Notes under the pieces: generated by a model
Database searches by the model: none
Told to the model about the DNA's origin: nothing
What the model saw: only the letters and a program-made list of their open reading frames with translations
Shown: positions 51,034-59,223 of the stretch, piece after piece
Numbering within the stretch: position 1 is the stretch's first letter
Layout of the letters: every line of letters begins with the position of its first letter
NCBI GenBank assembly: GCA_002419385.1
Contig: DIFZ01000050.1
Span: 1-64,000, forward strand
From: Geobacter sp. UBA5735
Lineage (GTDB): Bacteria > Desulfobacterota > Desulfuromonadia > Geobacterales > Geobacteraceae
Direction: 5' to 3'
Length of the DNA: 64,000 nucleotides
Translations under genes and position numbers: made by a program

Positions 51034-53262
51034 ATGGGAAAATCCAAAAGCACAGGGACCACGCTGACGCTGTCGAAAAACGCCCTCACCGTACTGGAAA
51101 AAAGATATCTCAAGCGGGACAAGCAGGGAAAAGTCCTTGAAAAACCGGAGGACATGTTTCGTCGCGTCGCAACAGCCATCGCTTCCGCTGAAACCAGATT
51201 TGACGCCAACGCCAAGGTCAGGGACCTGGCTGAAAAATTCTATTCGATCATGGTAAAATTCGAGTTTCTCCCCAACTCGCCAACCCTGATGAACGCCGGA
51301 CGGGAGCTGGGACAGCTCTCCGCCTGTTTCGTCCTGCCTGTCGGCGATTCCATCGACGATATTTTCGATGCGGTGAAATACACTGCCCTTATCCACAAAT
51401 CAGGCGGAGGAACGGGATTTTCCTTTTCACGTCTACGCCCCGCACACGATGTTGTCATGTCCACCACCGGCATATCAAGCGGTCCTATTTCTTTCATGAG
51501 GGTTTTCGACATCGCTACCGAGACGATCAAGCAGGGAGGAACGCGCAGGGGCGCCAACATGGGTATTCTGCGCGTCGACCATCCTGATATCATGGACTTC
51601 ATCATGTGCAAGTCCGACCAGAAACAGCTCAACAACTTCAACATTTCCGTGGGCCTGACCGAGGCATTCATGAAAGCGGTCGAAAAGGACGAGGAATACC
51701 AACTGGTCAATCCAAGGGACGGGGAGCCGGCCGGCACCCTCAATGCAGCCAAGGTTTTCCACCGCATCGTCAAGCAGGCCTGGAGCAACGGCGAACCGGG
51801 GATCGTGTTCCTCGACAGGCTCAACCGCGACAACCCGACTCCCGCTGTCGGACAAATCGAGTCCACCAACCCCTGCGGCGAGCAGCCGCTCCTGCCCTAC
51901 GAATCCTGCAACCTGGGCTCCATCAATCTGGGCACGATGGTCACCGACGGCCAGATCGACTGGGAACGCCTCAGAGAAGTGGTCATTCTTGCCGTCAGAT
52001 TCCTCGACAATGTCATCGAAGTGAACAACTACCCCCTGCCCCAGATCGACGAAATGACCAGGGCCAACAGGAAAATCGGCCTGGGCGTCATGGGTTGGGC
52101 GGACATGCTCATCCACCTGGGTATCCCCTACAATTCGCCTGAGGCGATCGACCTGGGCGAAAAGGTCATGCGCTTCATCAATGAAGAAGGACACGCCGCT
52201 TCCCGTGATCTGGCTGTTGAAAGGGGACCCTTCCCCAATTTCACCGGTTCCATCTACGACCGGCCGGGAGCGGCTCCCCTGAGGAATGCGACCGTGACCA
52301 CCATCGCCCCGACCGGAACCATATCCATCATCGCCAATGCCTCCTCCGGTGTTGAACCACTTTTTGCCGTTTCCTTCGTGCGCCAGGTCCTGGACAACAA
52401 CGTTCTCGTTGACGTCAATCCCCAATTCGAAAAAGTCGCGCGGCAAAAGGATTTTTACTCCGAGGGGCTGATGAAGCGTATTGCCGAGCACGGTACCATC
52501 CACGGCATTGAGGAAATACCGGAAGCTGTGAGAAAAGTTTTTGTCACCGCCCACGATATTACCCCTGAAGTCCACATAGAAATGCAGGCTGCCTTCCAGC
52601 GTCACACCGACAACGCAGTCAGCAAAACCGTCAATTTTCCCAACAGCGCAACCGTGGAGGACGTTGAAAAAGTGTTCCTGCTGGCATACCGACAGGACTG
52701 CAAGGGAGTAACCATCTACCGTGACGGATCGCGCGACATGCAGGTCCTCTCGACAGGCAAGAAAGAAGAGCAGCAGGTTGCCCACGTTGCCGAAGAGAAG
52801 AAAGTCGTCAAGCGCGAGCGTCCCAAGGCTCTCCAGGGCTGGACATACCAGATGCAGACCGGTTGCGGTCCCATTTACATAACCGTGAACGAAGACAAAG
52901 CGGGTCTCTTCGAACTTTTCACCACCATGGGCAAGGCAGGCGGCTGCGCGGCATCCCAATGTGAGGCCATCGGCCGCATGGTATCGCTGGCCTGGCGAAG
53001 CGGTGTGCAGGCGCGCCAGGTGATCAAGCAGCTCATGGGGATTTCCTGCCACCTGCCGAGCGGTTTCGGCGACAACCGGGTTCTCTCCTGTGCTGACGCA
53101 GTAGCCAAGGCTATCCAGGCCCACATGGCGGCCAAGGGATATGACACCGGCATGGAAGCACAGGCACCTGAACGGGGCGCATGCCCGGAATGCGGCGGGA
53201 TTGTTGAGCATGAGGGTGGGTGTGCGGTGTGCCACGTGTGCGGATACAGTGAATGCGCCTGA
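51034..53262 (+). CDS. nrdJ: Adenosylcobalamin-dependent (class II) ribonucleotide reductase
   Basis: 742 residues. It reduces ribonucleotides to deoxyribonucleotides using a B12-generated thiyl radical. The N-terminal segment and core carry LPNSPTLMNAGR, LSACFVLPV, the finger-loop region TNPCGEQPLLPYESCNLGSINL (51870s-51930s) and APTGTISIIA. The C-terminal tail has a zinc-ribbon-like cysteine set (CPECGG...CAVCHVCGYSEC) that relays thiol electrons. No nrdAB or nrdDG is in view. Oxygen-independent chemistry fits an anaerobe. Confidence 0.97.
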   Translation: MGKSKSTGTTLTLSKNALTVLEKRYLKRDKQGKVLEKPEDMFRRVATAIASAETRFDANAKVRDLAEKFYSIMVKFEFLPNSPTLMNAGRELGQLSACFVLPVGDSIDDIFDAVKYTALIHKSGGGTGFSFSRLRPAHDVVMSTTGISSGPISFMRVFDIATETIKQGGTRRGANMGILRVDHPDIMDFIMCKSDQKQLNNFNISVGLTEAFMKAVEKDEEYQLVNPRDGEPAGTLNAAKVFHRIVKQAWSNGEPGIVFLDRLNRDNPTPAVGQIESTNPCGEQPLLPYESCNLGSINLGTMVTDGQIDWERLREVVILAVRFLDNVIEVNNYPLPQIDEMTRANRKIGLGVMGWADMLIHLGIPYNSPEAIDLGEKVMRFINEEGHAASRDLAVERGPFPNFTGSIYDRPGAAPLRNATVTTIAPTGTISIIANASSGVEPLFAVSFVRQVLDNNVLVDVNPQFEKVARQKDFYSEGLMKRIAEHGTIHGIEEIPEAVRKVFVTAHDITPEVHIEMQAAFQRHTDNAVSKTVNFPNSATVEDVEKVFLLAYRQDCKGVTIYRDGSRDMQVLSTGKKEEQQVAHVAEEKKVVKRERPKALQGWTYQMQTGCGPIYITVNEDKAGLFELFTTMGKAGGCAASQCEAIGRMVSLAWRSGVQARQVIKQLMGISCHLPSGFGDNRVLSCADAVAKAIQAHMAAKGYDTGMEAQAPERGACPECGGIVEHEGGCAVCHVCGYSECA

Positions 53263-53608
53263 TGTGGTTCTGCTTCTGAAACTTTTTCAAACCTGTCAAT
53301 CAATGCTGCCCGTTTTTCTTTCAGGCTCCCCTGCCCTGTGCGGGGGAGCCTGAATATCCCGTAGCATCATGCTATCCCTGCAGAAATGCCGGTTTCCTTC
53401 CGACATTCTCCAACGCATCCTGAAATGATGCGGACGAGGTTTATCTCATTCCACTCTGCTGCCAGTTAATGCAACTTCCCCTTACTATGATATGCTTTAC
53501 CTGAATATTTTTTCTATTTGGGTTCGCACGAGACGCGTTGCAGGCTCCACGGCACTTTTCTCCCGGACGTTTTCAACCTCCCGGCAACGCGTGCGGCAAG
53601 GAGTGCAT
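53263..53608. other. Gene-free region between nrdJ and the CRP-family gene
   Basis: A 10-bp hairpin, CAGGCTCCCC (53322-53331) with GGGGAGCCTG (53343-53352), lies 60 bases after nrdJ; it lacks a following T-run, so termination is uncertain. A TATGAT at about 53488 could be a -10 for the regulator. Nothing else was identified. Confidence 0.5.
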
Positions 53609-54358
53609 ATGACCGTCAGAAGCAGTTTCGATCCGGAACTCACCAGGAAAATTGTCAGAAAAGTACCCTTCTTTGCACGATTCTCAAACGAAGAGCTGGA
53701 TTCTCTCCTCGAACAGACCAATGTTTACGGCTGCCGGAAAGGAGAGGTCATTTTCTTCGAGAATGAGGAAAACCAGCAAATGTACATAATACTCAAAGGA
53801 AGGGTCAAAGTCGTGGGCTTCACTCCCGGCGGGCTGGAACGGGTCATGGCTTTCAGGCAGCGCGGCGACTATTTCGGCGACATGGGACTGCTTGACGGAA
53901 AGACCGATTACGCCACCGTCATTGCCATGGAGCCATGCAAGATGCTGGTGATTACCAAGTCCGTGTTTGATACCTTCTTTCTCGAGAATACGAATGTCCT
54001 CAAAGGAATAATCGCCGTGCTCTGCGAACGCCTCCGTGAGAGCTGGATGTTTCACACGATAATCGGCACCAATGATGCCGAGTCAAAGATCAGGGTTACT
54101 CTGGCACGCTATGGCAAGACGCTGGGAGTGCCCGACAGCAGCGGCGTGATCATCAGCAAGATTTTTTCTCACCAGAGCATTGCCGATCGCGTACTTATCA
54201 CCAGGGAGACGGCCAGCCGCGTGCTTGCGAGAATGAAGGACCAGCACGAGATTGAAATGGCGGGCCGACACATCAAACTGCTACCTGCTTTCTTCGACAA
54301 AGTGTCTCAATGCGAGCTTTACCGCGCGCTCTCGGCAATGCAGGACAATCTCCATTGA
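53609..54358 (+). CDS. CRP/FNR-family transcription regulator
   Basis: 249 residues from ATG 53609 (AAGGAG upstream). The cyclic-nucleotide-binding beta-roll is about residues 20-140 (GEVIFFENEENQQMYIILKGRVKV, GDYFGDMGLLDG); a dimer helix and winged helix-turn-helix follow (SHQSIADRVLITRETASRVLARM). It lacks the N-terminal cysteine cluster of FNR, so direct iron-sulfur oxygen sensing is unlikely. The effector is unknown. Confidence 0.93.
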   Translation: MTVRSSFDPELTRKIVRKVPFFARFSNEELDSLLEQTNVYGCRKGEVIFFENEENQQMYIILKGRVKVVGFTPGGLERVMAFRQRGDYFGDMGLLDGKTDYATVIAMEPCKMLVITKSVFDTFFLENTNVLKGIIAVLCERLRESWMFHTIIGTNDAESKIRVTLARYGKTLGVPDSSGVIISKIFSHQSIADRVLITRETASRVLARMKDQHEIEMAGRHIKLLPAFFDKVSQCELYRALSAMQDNLH

Positions 54359-54525
54359 CTGAAGCCTTCATCCCCCTTCGTGTGCGACTTCCGGCATGCA
54401 AGGTTTCCGAATAAACCTTCACGTTGATGAAGCTCCCATGAATTCCGATTGAATCTTGTCTATTGATTCGCATTGCTTTATACTCATTTCGTTCCCATTT
54501 TCGCCGGAACTCAAAGCGTACCCTG

Positions 54526-54562
54526 TGCACCTGCCGGACCTGCCTGGCCGATGGCAGGTGCA
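54526..54562 (+). repeat. Inverted repeat upstream of the ModE gene
   Basis: TGCACCTGCC (54526-54535) and GGCAGGTGCA (54553-54562) are perfect 10-bp arms around a 17-base loop, about 100 bases before the start codon. A T-rich stretch starts 16 bases later. It could be a leader hairpin or a regulator site. Confidence 0.55.
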
Positions 54563-54658
54563 AACCCCAACGCGCATTTTTATTTTTGTTTTCCGAAGGC
54601 AGCGAATCCCGCCCCGATACGCCGTAGTTGCATATCAATACAATCAGAAAGGCTTCCC

Positions 54659-55474
54659 ATGCGCAGATCGAGAAAGCAGATTGAAGTTTCCGGAACAGTC
54701 TCATTCAAAAAGACCGATATGGAGTTCCTTGGAAACGAACGGATAGCCCTGCTGGAAAAAATCGACGAATTCGGCTCGATCAACAAGGCGGCAAAGGCAG
54801 TCGGAATAAGCTATAAGACCGCATGGGATGCGATCTCGACGATCAACAGCCTCTCGGAAAAGCCCCTGTTCTTTCGTATGACCGGAGGCAAGTCAGGCGG
54901 AGGAACGACCCTTACCGAGCACGGCAAGGAAATAATTCGACAATACAGGATCATCCAGGAACAGCATGAGAAATTTTTGACCAGCATGGAAGAGAAGATG
55001 ACCGATGTGAATGTTCACGGGCTGGACAAAATGGTCAACAGCATGTCGCTGCAAGCCAGCGCCAGAAATGTCTTTGCCGGCAGGGTGACGGGCATCGTCA
55101 GGGGAGAAGTGAAATCCGAAGTGACACTCGCACTGAAAAGCACTGACAGGATCGTCGGTATCATCACCAATGACAGCGTGCAGTCCCTCGGTCTGTCGGA
55201 AGGTGTGGACGCTTATGCCATCGTCAAGGCCGGTTCCGTCATCATCGGCACAGGAGAAGAGAAGGTAAGGGTCAGTATTCGGAACAAGCTGCTCGGCAAT
55301 ATTGCTTCCCTATCCAGCGGAACGGTCAATACGGAAGTTATGGTCGAACTCTCCGCAGGCAACCGCATATGCGCGGTAATAACCAATGAATGCGCCAGAG
55401 ACCTTGATCTCACGGAAGGAATTCAGGTCTGGGCCATGTTCAAGGCATCCAGTGTCATTCTTGGCGTAGGATAA
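54659..55474 (+). CDS. modE: ModE-family molybdate-responsive regulator
   Basis: 271 residues from ATG 54659 (AAAGG upstream). The N-terminal winged helix (about 1-110; LLEKIDEFGSINKAAKAVGI, SYKTAWDAI, TGGKSGGGTTLTEHG) is the LysR-like ModE DNA-binding domain. Two tandem MOP/TOBE domains follow (SARNVFAGRVTGIVRGEV... about 130-195, and IRNKLLGNIASLSSGTV... about 200-270), which bind molybdate or tungstate. It regulates molybdenum uptake and Mo-enzyme genes; no modABC is in the window. Confidence 0.94.
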   Translation: MRRSRKQIEVSGTVSFKKTDMEFLGNERIALLEKIDEFGSINKAAKAVGISYKTAWDAISTINSLSEKPLFFRMTGGKSGGGTTLTEHGKEIIRQYRIIQEQHEKFLTSMEEKMTDVNVHGLDKMVNSMSLQASARNVFAGRVTGIVRGEVKSEVTLALKSTDRIVGIITNDSVQSLGLSEGVDAYAIVKAGSVIIGTGEEKVRVSIRNKLLGNIASLSSGTVNTEVMVELSAGNRICAVITNECARDLDLTEGIQVWAMFKASSVILGVG

Positions 55475-55504
55475 CCGTGCATGCAGCAGACATCCCCTTC
55501 TTTC

Positions 55505-56728
55505 CTAACAATTTTTTTCACGTCGCAGAAGATCGAAACGTTCAACAGCAAAAGGAAGCCTCATCCTTACGAGCTGGTTCGGGTGGGCCACTGACACGAG
55601 CGTGCTTTCCCCTTTTCCATGGGCGAACATGGGAGCCATCGGGGCAACATGGGTGGACATGCCCCGCCCGATGAATTCAACGACGTCGTCAGAGGTCACC
55701 CTGTTCCGCACTTCGACAACCGCTTCGCCGTTTTCCAGCACCTCGGCAACCACACCGACCAACTCATGGCTGCGAAGGTAGCCGGTCGCTGCTTCATGCG
55801 CCTCCCCGCCGGGCTGCCCAAACAGGAAACCGCTCGTGTAACCGCGATGACTGATTTTCCCCAACTCGGAACGCCATGCATCCTTTATCGCGAATCCTTC
55901 CGGATCCGCGCCGTAGCAGTCGAGGGCCTCCCGGTAGACACGCACCACAGAGGCTACATAATGGATGCCTTTCATGCGACCCTCGATTTTCAGGGAATCG
56001 ACACCGGCTTCAATCAGTTCCGGGAGGCTGTCAAGCAGGCACAGGTCTTTCGAGTTGAAAATGAAGGTCCCTCGTTCGTCCTCGACGACCGGGAAATACT
56101 GACCAGGGCGCTTCTCTTCAACAATAGCGTATCCCCAGCGACAGGGATGTGCGCATTCTCCCCGGTTCGCATCCCTCCCGGCCATGACGCCTGACAGCAG
56201 GCATCTCCCGGAATACGAGATGCACATCGCTCCATGGACGAAGATTTCGACCTCGATTCCTGCCTTTTCCCTGGTATCGCGCAGCTCGCTAAGGGTCATT
56301 TCCCGTGCCAGGTTCACCCTGCAGACCCCCTGGCGCCTCCAGAAAAGAGCACTCCGCCAGTTGGTGGTATTCGCCTGGGTAGACAGGTGAAGCTCCCTTT
56401 CAGGAGAAATCTCCCGTGCCATCTCCATCACACCAGGATCGGAAACGATATATGCATCAAAGGGCAACGCCGCCACTTCGCGCAGAAAATCATGAATCCG
56501 TTCAATGTCGGCATTATGTGGAAAAATGTTTGTCGCCAGATAAACTTTTTTCTTCATGTCATGGACATACTGCACCGCTTCTGCAAGCCCATCGATGCTG
56601 AAGTTGTCCGCAAGGTTCCTGAGGCTGAACTCCTCCCCGCCCAGATATACTGCGTCAGCACCGTAATGCAGTGCCATCTTCAATTTTTCCATGTTGCCAG
56701 CCGGCGCAAGTAGTTCCGGAATCTTCAC
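55505..56728 (-). CDS. Peptidase U32 family protein
   Basis: 407 residues from GTG 56728, chosen for AAGGA seven bases upstream. PELLAPAGNMEKLKMALHYGADAVYLGG at the N-terminus and the U32 signature (EIFVHGAMCISYSGRCLLS) with cysteines CAHPC are clear. Related proteins are 23S rRNA or tRNA hydroxylation factors (RlhA, TrhP) or collagenase-like; which role applies cannot be settled from sequence alone. It is transcribed alone, divergent from the LysM gene. Confidence 0.92.
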   Translation of the reverse strand: MKIPELLAPAGNMEKLKMALHYGADAVYLGGEEFSLRNLADNFSIDGLAEAVQYVHDMKKKVYLATNIFPHNADIERIHDFLREVAALPFDAYIVSDPGVMEMAREISPERELHLSTQANTTNWRSALFWRRQGVCRVNLAREMTLSELRDTREKAGIEVEIFVHGAMCISYSGRCLLSGVMAGRDANRGECAHPCRWGYAIVEEKRPGQYFPVVEDERGTFIFNSKDLCLLDSLPELIEAGVDSLKIEGRMKGIHYVASVVRVYREALDCYGADPEGFAIKDAWRSELGKISHRGYTSGFLFGQPGGEAHEAATGYLRSHELVGVVAEVLENGEAVVEVRNRVTSDDVVEFIGRGMSTHVAPMAPMFAHGKGESTLVSVAHPNQLVRMRLPFAVERFDLLRREKNC

Positions 56729-56821
56729 CTGTCGTTTCCTTACGTTGAATTTGTCTCTCACTGGAAACGGAATGTACCATATCCGCGCCTGATAGGGAAA
56801 CGCCAAAACCCAGCTTTCTCC

Positions 56822-56850
56822 TTGACAAACTTATAATTTGGCTTTACACA
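56822..56850 (+). promoter_or_regulatory. Candidate promoter of the LysM gene
   Basis: TTGACA (56822-56827) and TACACA (56845-56850) with a 17-base spacer, about 90 bases before the ATG. Confidence 0.5.
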
Positions 56851-56942
56851 TAGACCTAATTTAGAGAGAGATCGGAAATGGGTTTGCATGTCTATCGGAG
56901 CCCTTTTCGAATCGTTCCATCAAATCGTGGTGAGAGGTGCCT

Positions 56943-57917
56943 ATGAAAAGGTTTTTTTTGGCTTTTGTCCTGTCCGTGTCAGCGCTGCTGATTCCGTTGA
57001 TGGCATCCGCTCAGCCGGTGGAGCCGACAATTTATGTGATCAAGAAAGGCGATACTCTCTGGGGGCTCTCCGACCGGTTCCTGAAAGATCCCCATTACTG
57101 GCCCAATCTCTGGGCCCGCAACCAGTCGGTCACCAACCCACACCTCATTTACCCAGGCCAACGACTCCGTGTTTACCCCGACAGGATAGAACTTGAACCT
57201 TCCGATGCGCCTGCCATGGCGGATCAGATTGCTCTGGAAAAGACGTTCAGGGCCAACGGCAGGGAGGGATTCATCCTTGATCCTGCTCTGAGCACCGCGG
57301 GTGCCATTATCCAGACCAATCACAACAGGACAATGGTCGGCCAGGAGGATACTGTTTATACTGACCTGGGAACTTCTCACGGAGCAAAGAGCGGCGACAT
57401 GTACGCGATTTACAGAAAGGCCAAACCGGTAGACCACCCGTTAACGGGCGAATTCATGGGGTACAAGTACCTTGCGCTGGGTACGCTCAAACTCACCGAC
57501 ATGGAAGAAAAAAGCTCCAGGGCCCTGATAACGAAATCCGATCTTGAAATCACGGTCGGCGATGAACTTCTGCCCTACCAGGACAAGCATCGTGAAGTCA
57601 GCCTGAAGGCGGCCACGAAACAACTGGACGGCTGCATTATCGATTCACGTCTGGGCAATATCCTCATCGGTCTCTACGACGTTGTCTACCTCGACCTTGG
57701 CGCCGCCCATGGACTTGAGGTCGGCAACCTCCTCTACGTCGTTCGCGACGTGCAGCCCAACGAAGATGTTGTGACACGGGATGTGGGAAACCTTCCCAAG
57801 GAACTCATCGGAGCCGTCGTCGTGGTGGAAACAGCCGAAAAGACATCCACCGCTCTGGTTGTGAAAAGTGTTGAAGAGATCAATGTGGGTGACCGCGTCT
57901 CCCTTCTCGGTAAATAG
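56943..57917 (+). CDS. Secreted LysM-domain protein
   Basis: 324 residues from ATG 56943 (AGAGGTG just upstream). The signal peptide cleaves near ASAQP. One LysM domain (about 30-78: YVIKKGDTLWGLSDRFLK, WARNQSVTNPHLIYPGQRLRV) should bind peptidoglycan. The rest holds two similar beta-rich repeats, each with a D-LG-SHG/AAHG turn (YTDLGTSHGAKSGDMYAIYR and YLDLGAAHGLEVGNLLYVVR) and no catalytic domain. It is likely a periplasmic wall-binding protein. A terminator follows at once. Confidence 0.9.
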   Translation: MKRFFLAFVLSVSALLIPLMASAQPVEPTIYVIKKGDTLWGLSDRFLKDPHYWPNLWARNQSVTNPHLIYPGQRLRVYPDRIELEPSDAPAMADQIALEKTFRANGREGFILDPALSTAGAIIQTNHNRTMVGQEDTVYTDLGTSHGAKSGDMYAIYRKAKPVDHPLTGEFMGYKYLALGTLKLTDMEEKSSRALITKSDLEITVGDELLPYQDKHREVSLKAATKQLDGCIIDSRLGNILIGLYDVVYLDLGAAHGLEVGNLLYVVRDVQPNEDVVTRDVGNLPKELIGAVVVVETAEKTSTALVVKSVEEINVGDRVSLLGK

Positions 57918-57932
57918 GTTCTACAGGACCCG

Positions 57933-57962
57933 GAGGCCGGTATCGAAGCCGGCCTCTTTTTT
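57933..57962 (+). terminator. Terminator between LysM gene and dprA
   Basis: GAGGCCGG (57933-57940) and CCGGCCTC (57949-57956) pair around an 8-base loop, followed by six T. It ends five bases before the dprA ATG. Confidence 0.85.
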
Positions 57963-57966
57963 CATC

Positions 57967-59046
57967 ATGGAAGAATATAACTGGTTTGCGCTGAAAAACG
58001 TCCCCCGTGTTGGAAACGTCACATTCCGCAGGCTCGTCAACCACTTCGGCTCGCCCGGCAGGGTCCTCTCAGCCAGCGAAGCAGAATTGTCCGCCGTCGA
58101 AGGCATTCACCCATCGGTCATATACTCCCTCCTGCACCATGACTACCGCCAGTTCGCAGACAACGAATGTTCATTACTGCTCAGGACAGGCGCCGGAATC
58201 GTCACTTTCCGTTCCCGGGACTTCCCGTGCCTGCTTCAGCAGATCCACGACCCACCGCCTTTTCTCTACGTCAAGGGACAACTGAAGTCCCACGAGAAAA
58301 CCATTTCCGTAGTGGGATCCCGCAGGGCATCGCCTTACGGCATTTCCACGACCTCGAGACTGGCAAGGGAACTTTCGGACAACGGTATTGCAGTTGTTTC
58401 CGGCATGGCCAGGGGAGTTGACACAGCAGCGCATCGGGGAGCCCTTTCAGGAGGCGGAAGGAGCATCGGCGTTCTGGGATGCGGTGTCAACGTGATATAT
58501 CCCGCTGAAAACCGCTCCCTGTTCGCCGAAATGGCTGACAAAGGAGCGCTTGTGTCTGAATTCCCCCTCGGGACCAAGCCGCTTGCGGAAAACTTTCCCC
58601 GTCGCAACCGCATCATCAGCGGTATCTCAACGGGTGTGCTGGTCGTTGAAGCAGCCGAAGGCAGTGGATCCCTGATAACAGCACAATGTGCTCTCGAGCA
58701 GGGACGGGATGTTTACGCCGTTCCGGGAAACGTCTCTTCACCCCTGAGCCGTGGGACCAATCTTCTCATCAAACAGGGCGCCAAACTGGTCGAACGGATC
58801 GAGGATATCCTGGAGGAATTGCCGTGCCGCAGCGGCAGTGCAGCCAGGGCCTCTCTATCACTGGCCCCCTGTTTCTCTCCGCTGGAAGCCTCGGTTTATT
58901 CGTGCCTGTCGCAGACCCCCCTGCATATCGACGAAATTGCGGCAAAATGCGCGTTGACAGCAGGTGATGTTTCCGCTATTTTACTACGTTTAGAACTGAA
59001 CGGAGCAATCACGCAACTTCCCGGAAAGCATTTCGCGACGCCATAG
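57967..59046 (+). CDS. dprA: DNA-processing protein DprA (Smf)
   Basis: 359 residues from ATG 57967. It binds incoming single-stranded DNA and loads RecA in natural transformation. The Rossmann core is clear: VVGSRRASPYG, SGMARGVDTAAHRGAL, PRRNRIISGIS, AAEGSGSLITA. A C-terminal winged-helix domain follows (SQTPLHIDEIAAKC). No ribosome site precedes the ATG, because the upstream bases are the LysM terminator T-run, so expression probably needs readthrough or a start I did not identify. Confidence 0.93.
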   Translation: MEEYNWFALKNVPRVGNVTFRRLVNHFGSPGRVLSASEAELSAVEGIHPSVIYSLLHHDYRQFADNECSLLLRTGAGIVTFRSRDFPCLLQQIHDPPPFLYVKGQLKSHEKTISVVGSRRASPYGISTTSRLARELSDNGIAVVSGMARGVDTAAHRGALSGGGRSIGVLGCGVNVIYPAENRSLFAEMADKGALVSEFPLGTKPLAENFPRRNRIISGISTGVLVVEAAEGSGSLITAQCALEQGRDVYAVPGNVSSPLSRGTNLLIKQGAKLVERIEDILEELPCRSGSAARASLSLAPCFSPLEASVYSCLSQTPLHIDEIAAKCALTAGDVSAILLRLELNGAITQLPGKHFATP

Positions 59047-59223
59047 CCTTCCGTTCACTACCTGGTTACTGACAAGTTCACGTTCCAGCCGGATCTTGTC
59101 GAAGCACGTTTTTTTCACCGGCGGACTTGCAACCAGGACTCCTTTCCCGTAAACTCCTTACCGTGAAAGGAAGCACTCACGGAACAAATTCAAACAACCG
59201 GGCACTGCCCATTCTGGTGAAAC

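Noticed and set aside
51475..53235. 586-codon open frame antisense to nrdJ
   Set aside because: It mirrors the codon usage of a highly conserved gene on the other strand, has no ribosome site and no recognisable domain.
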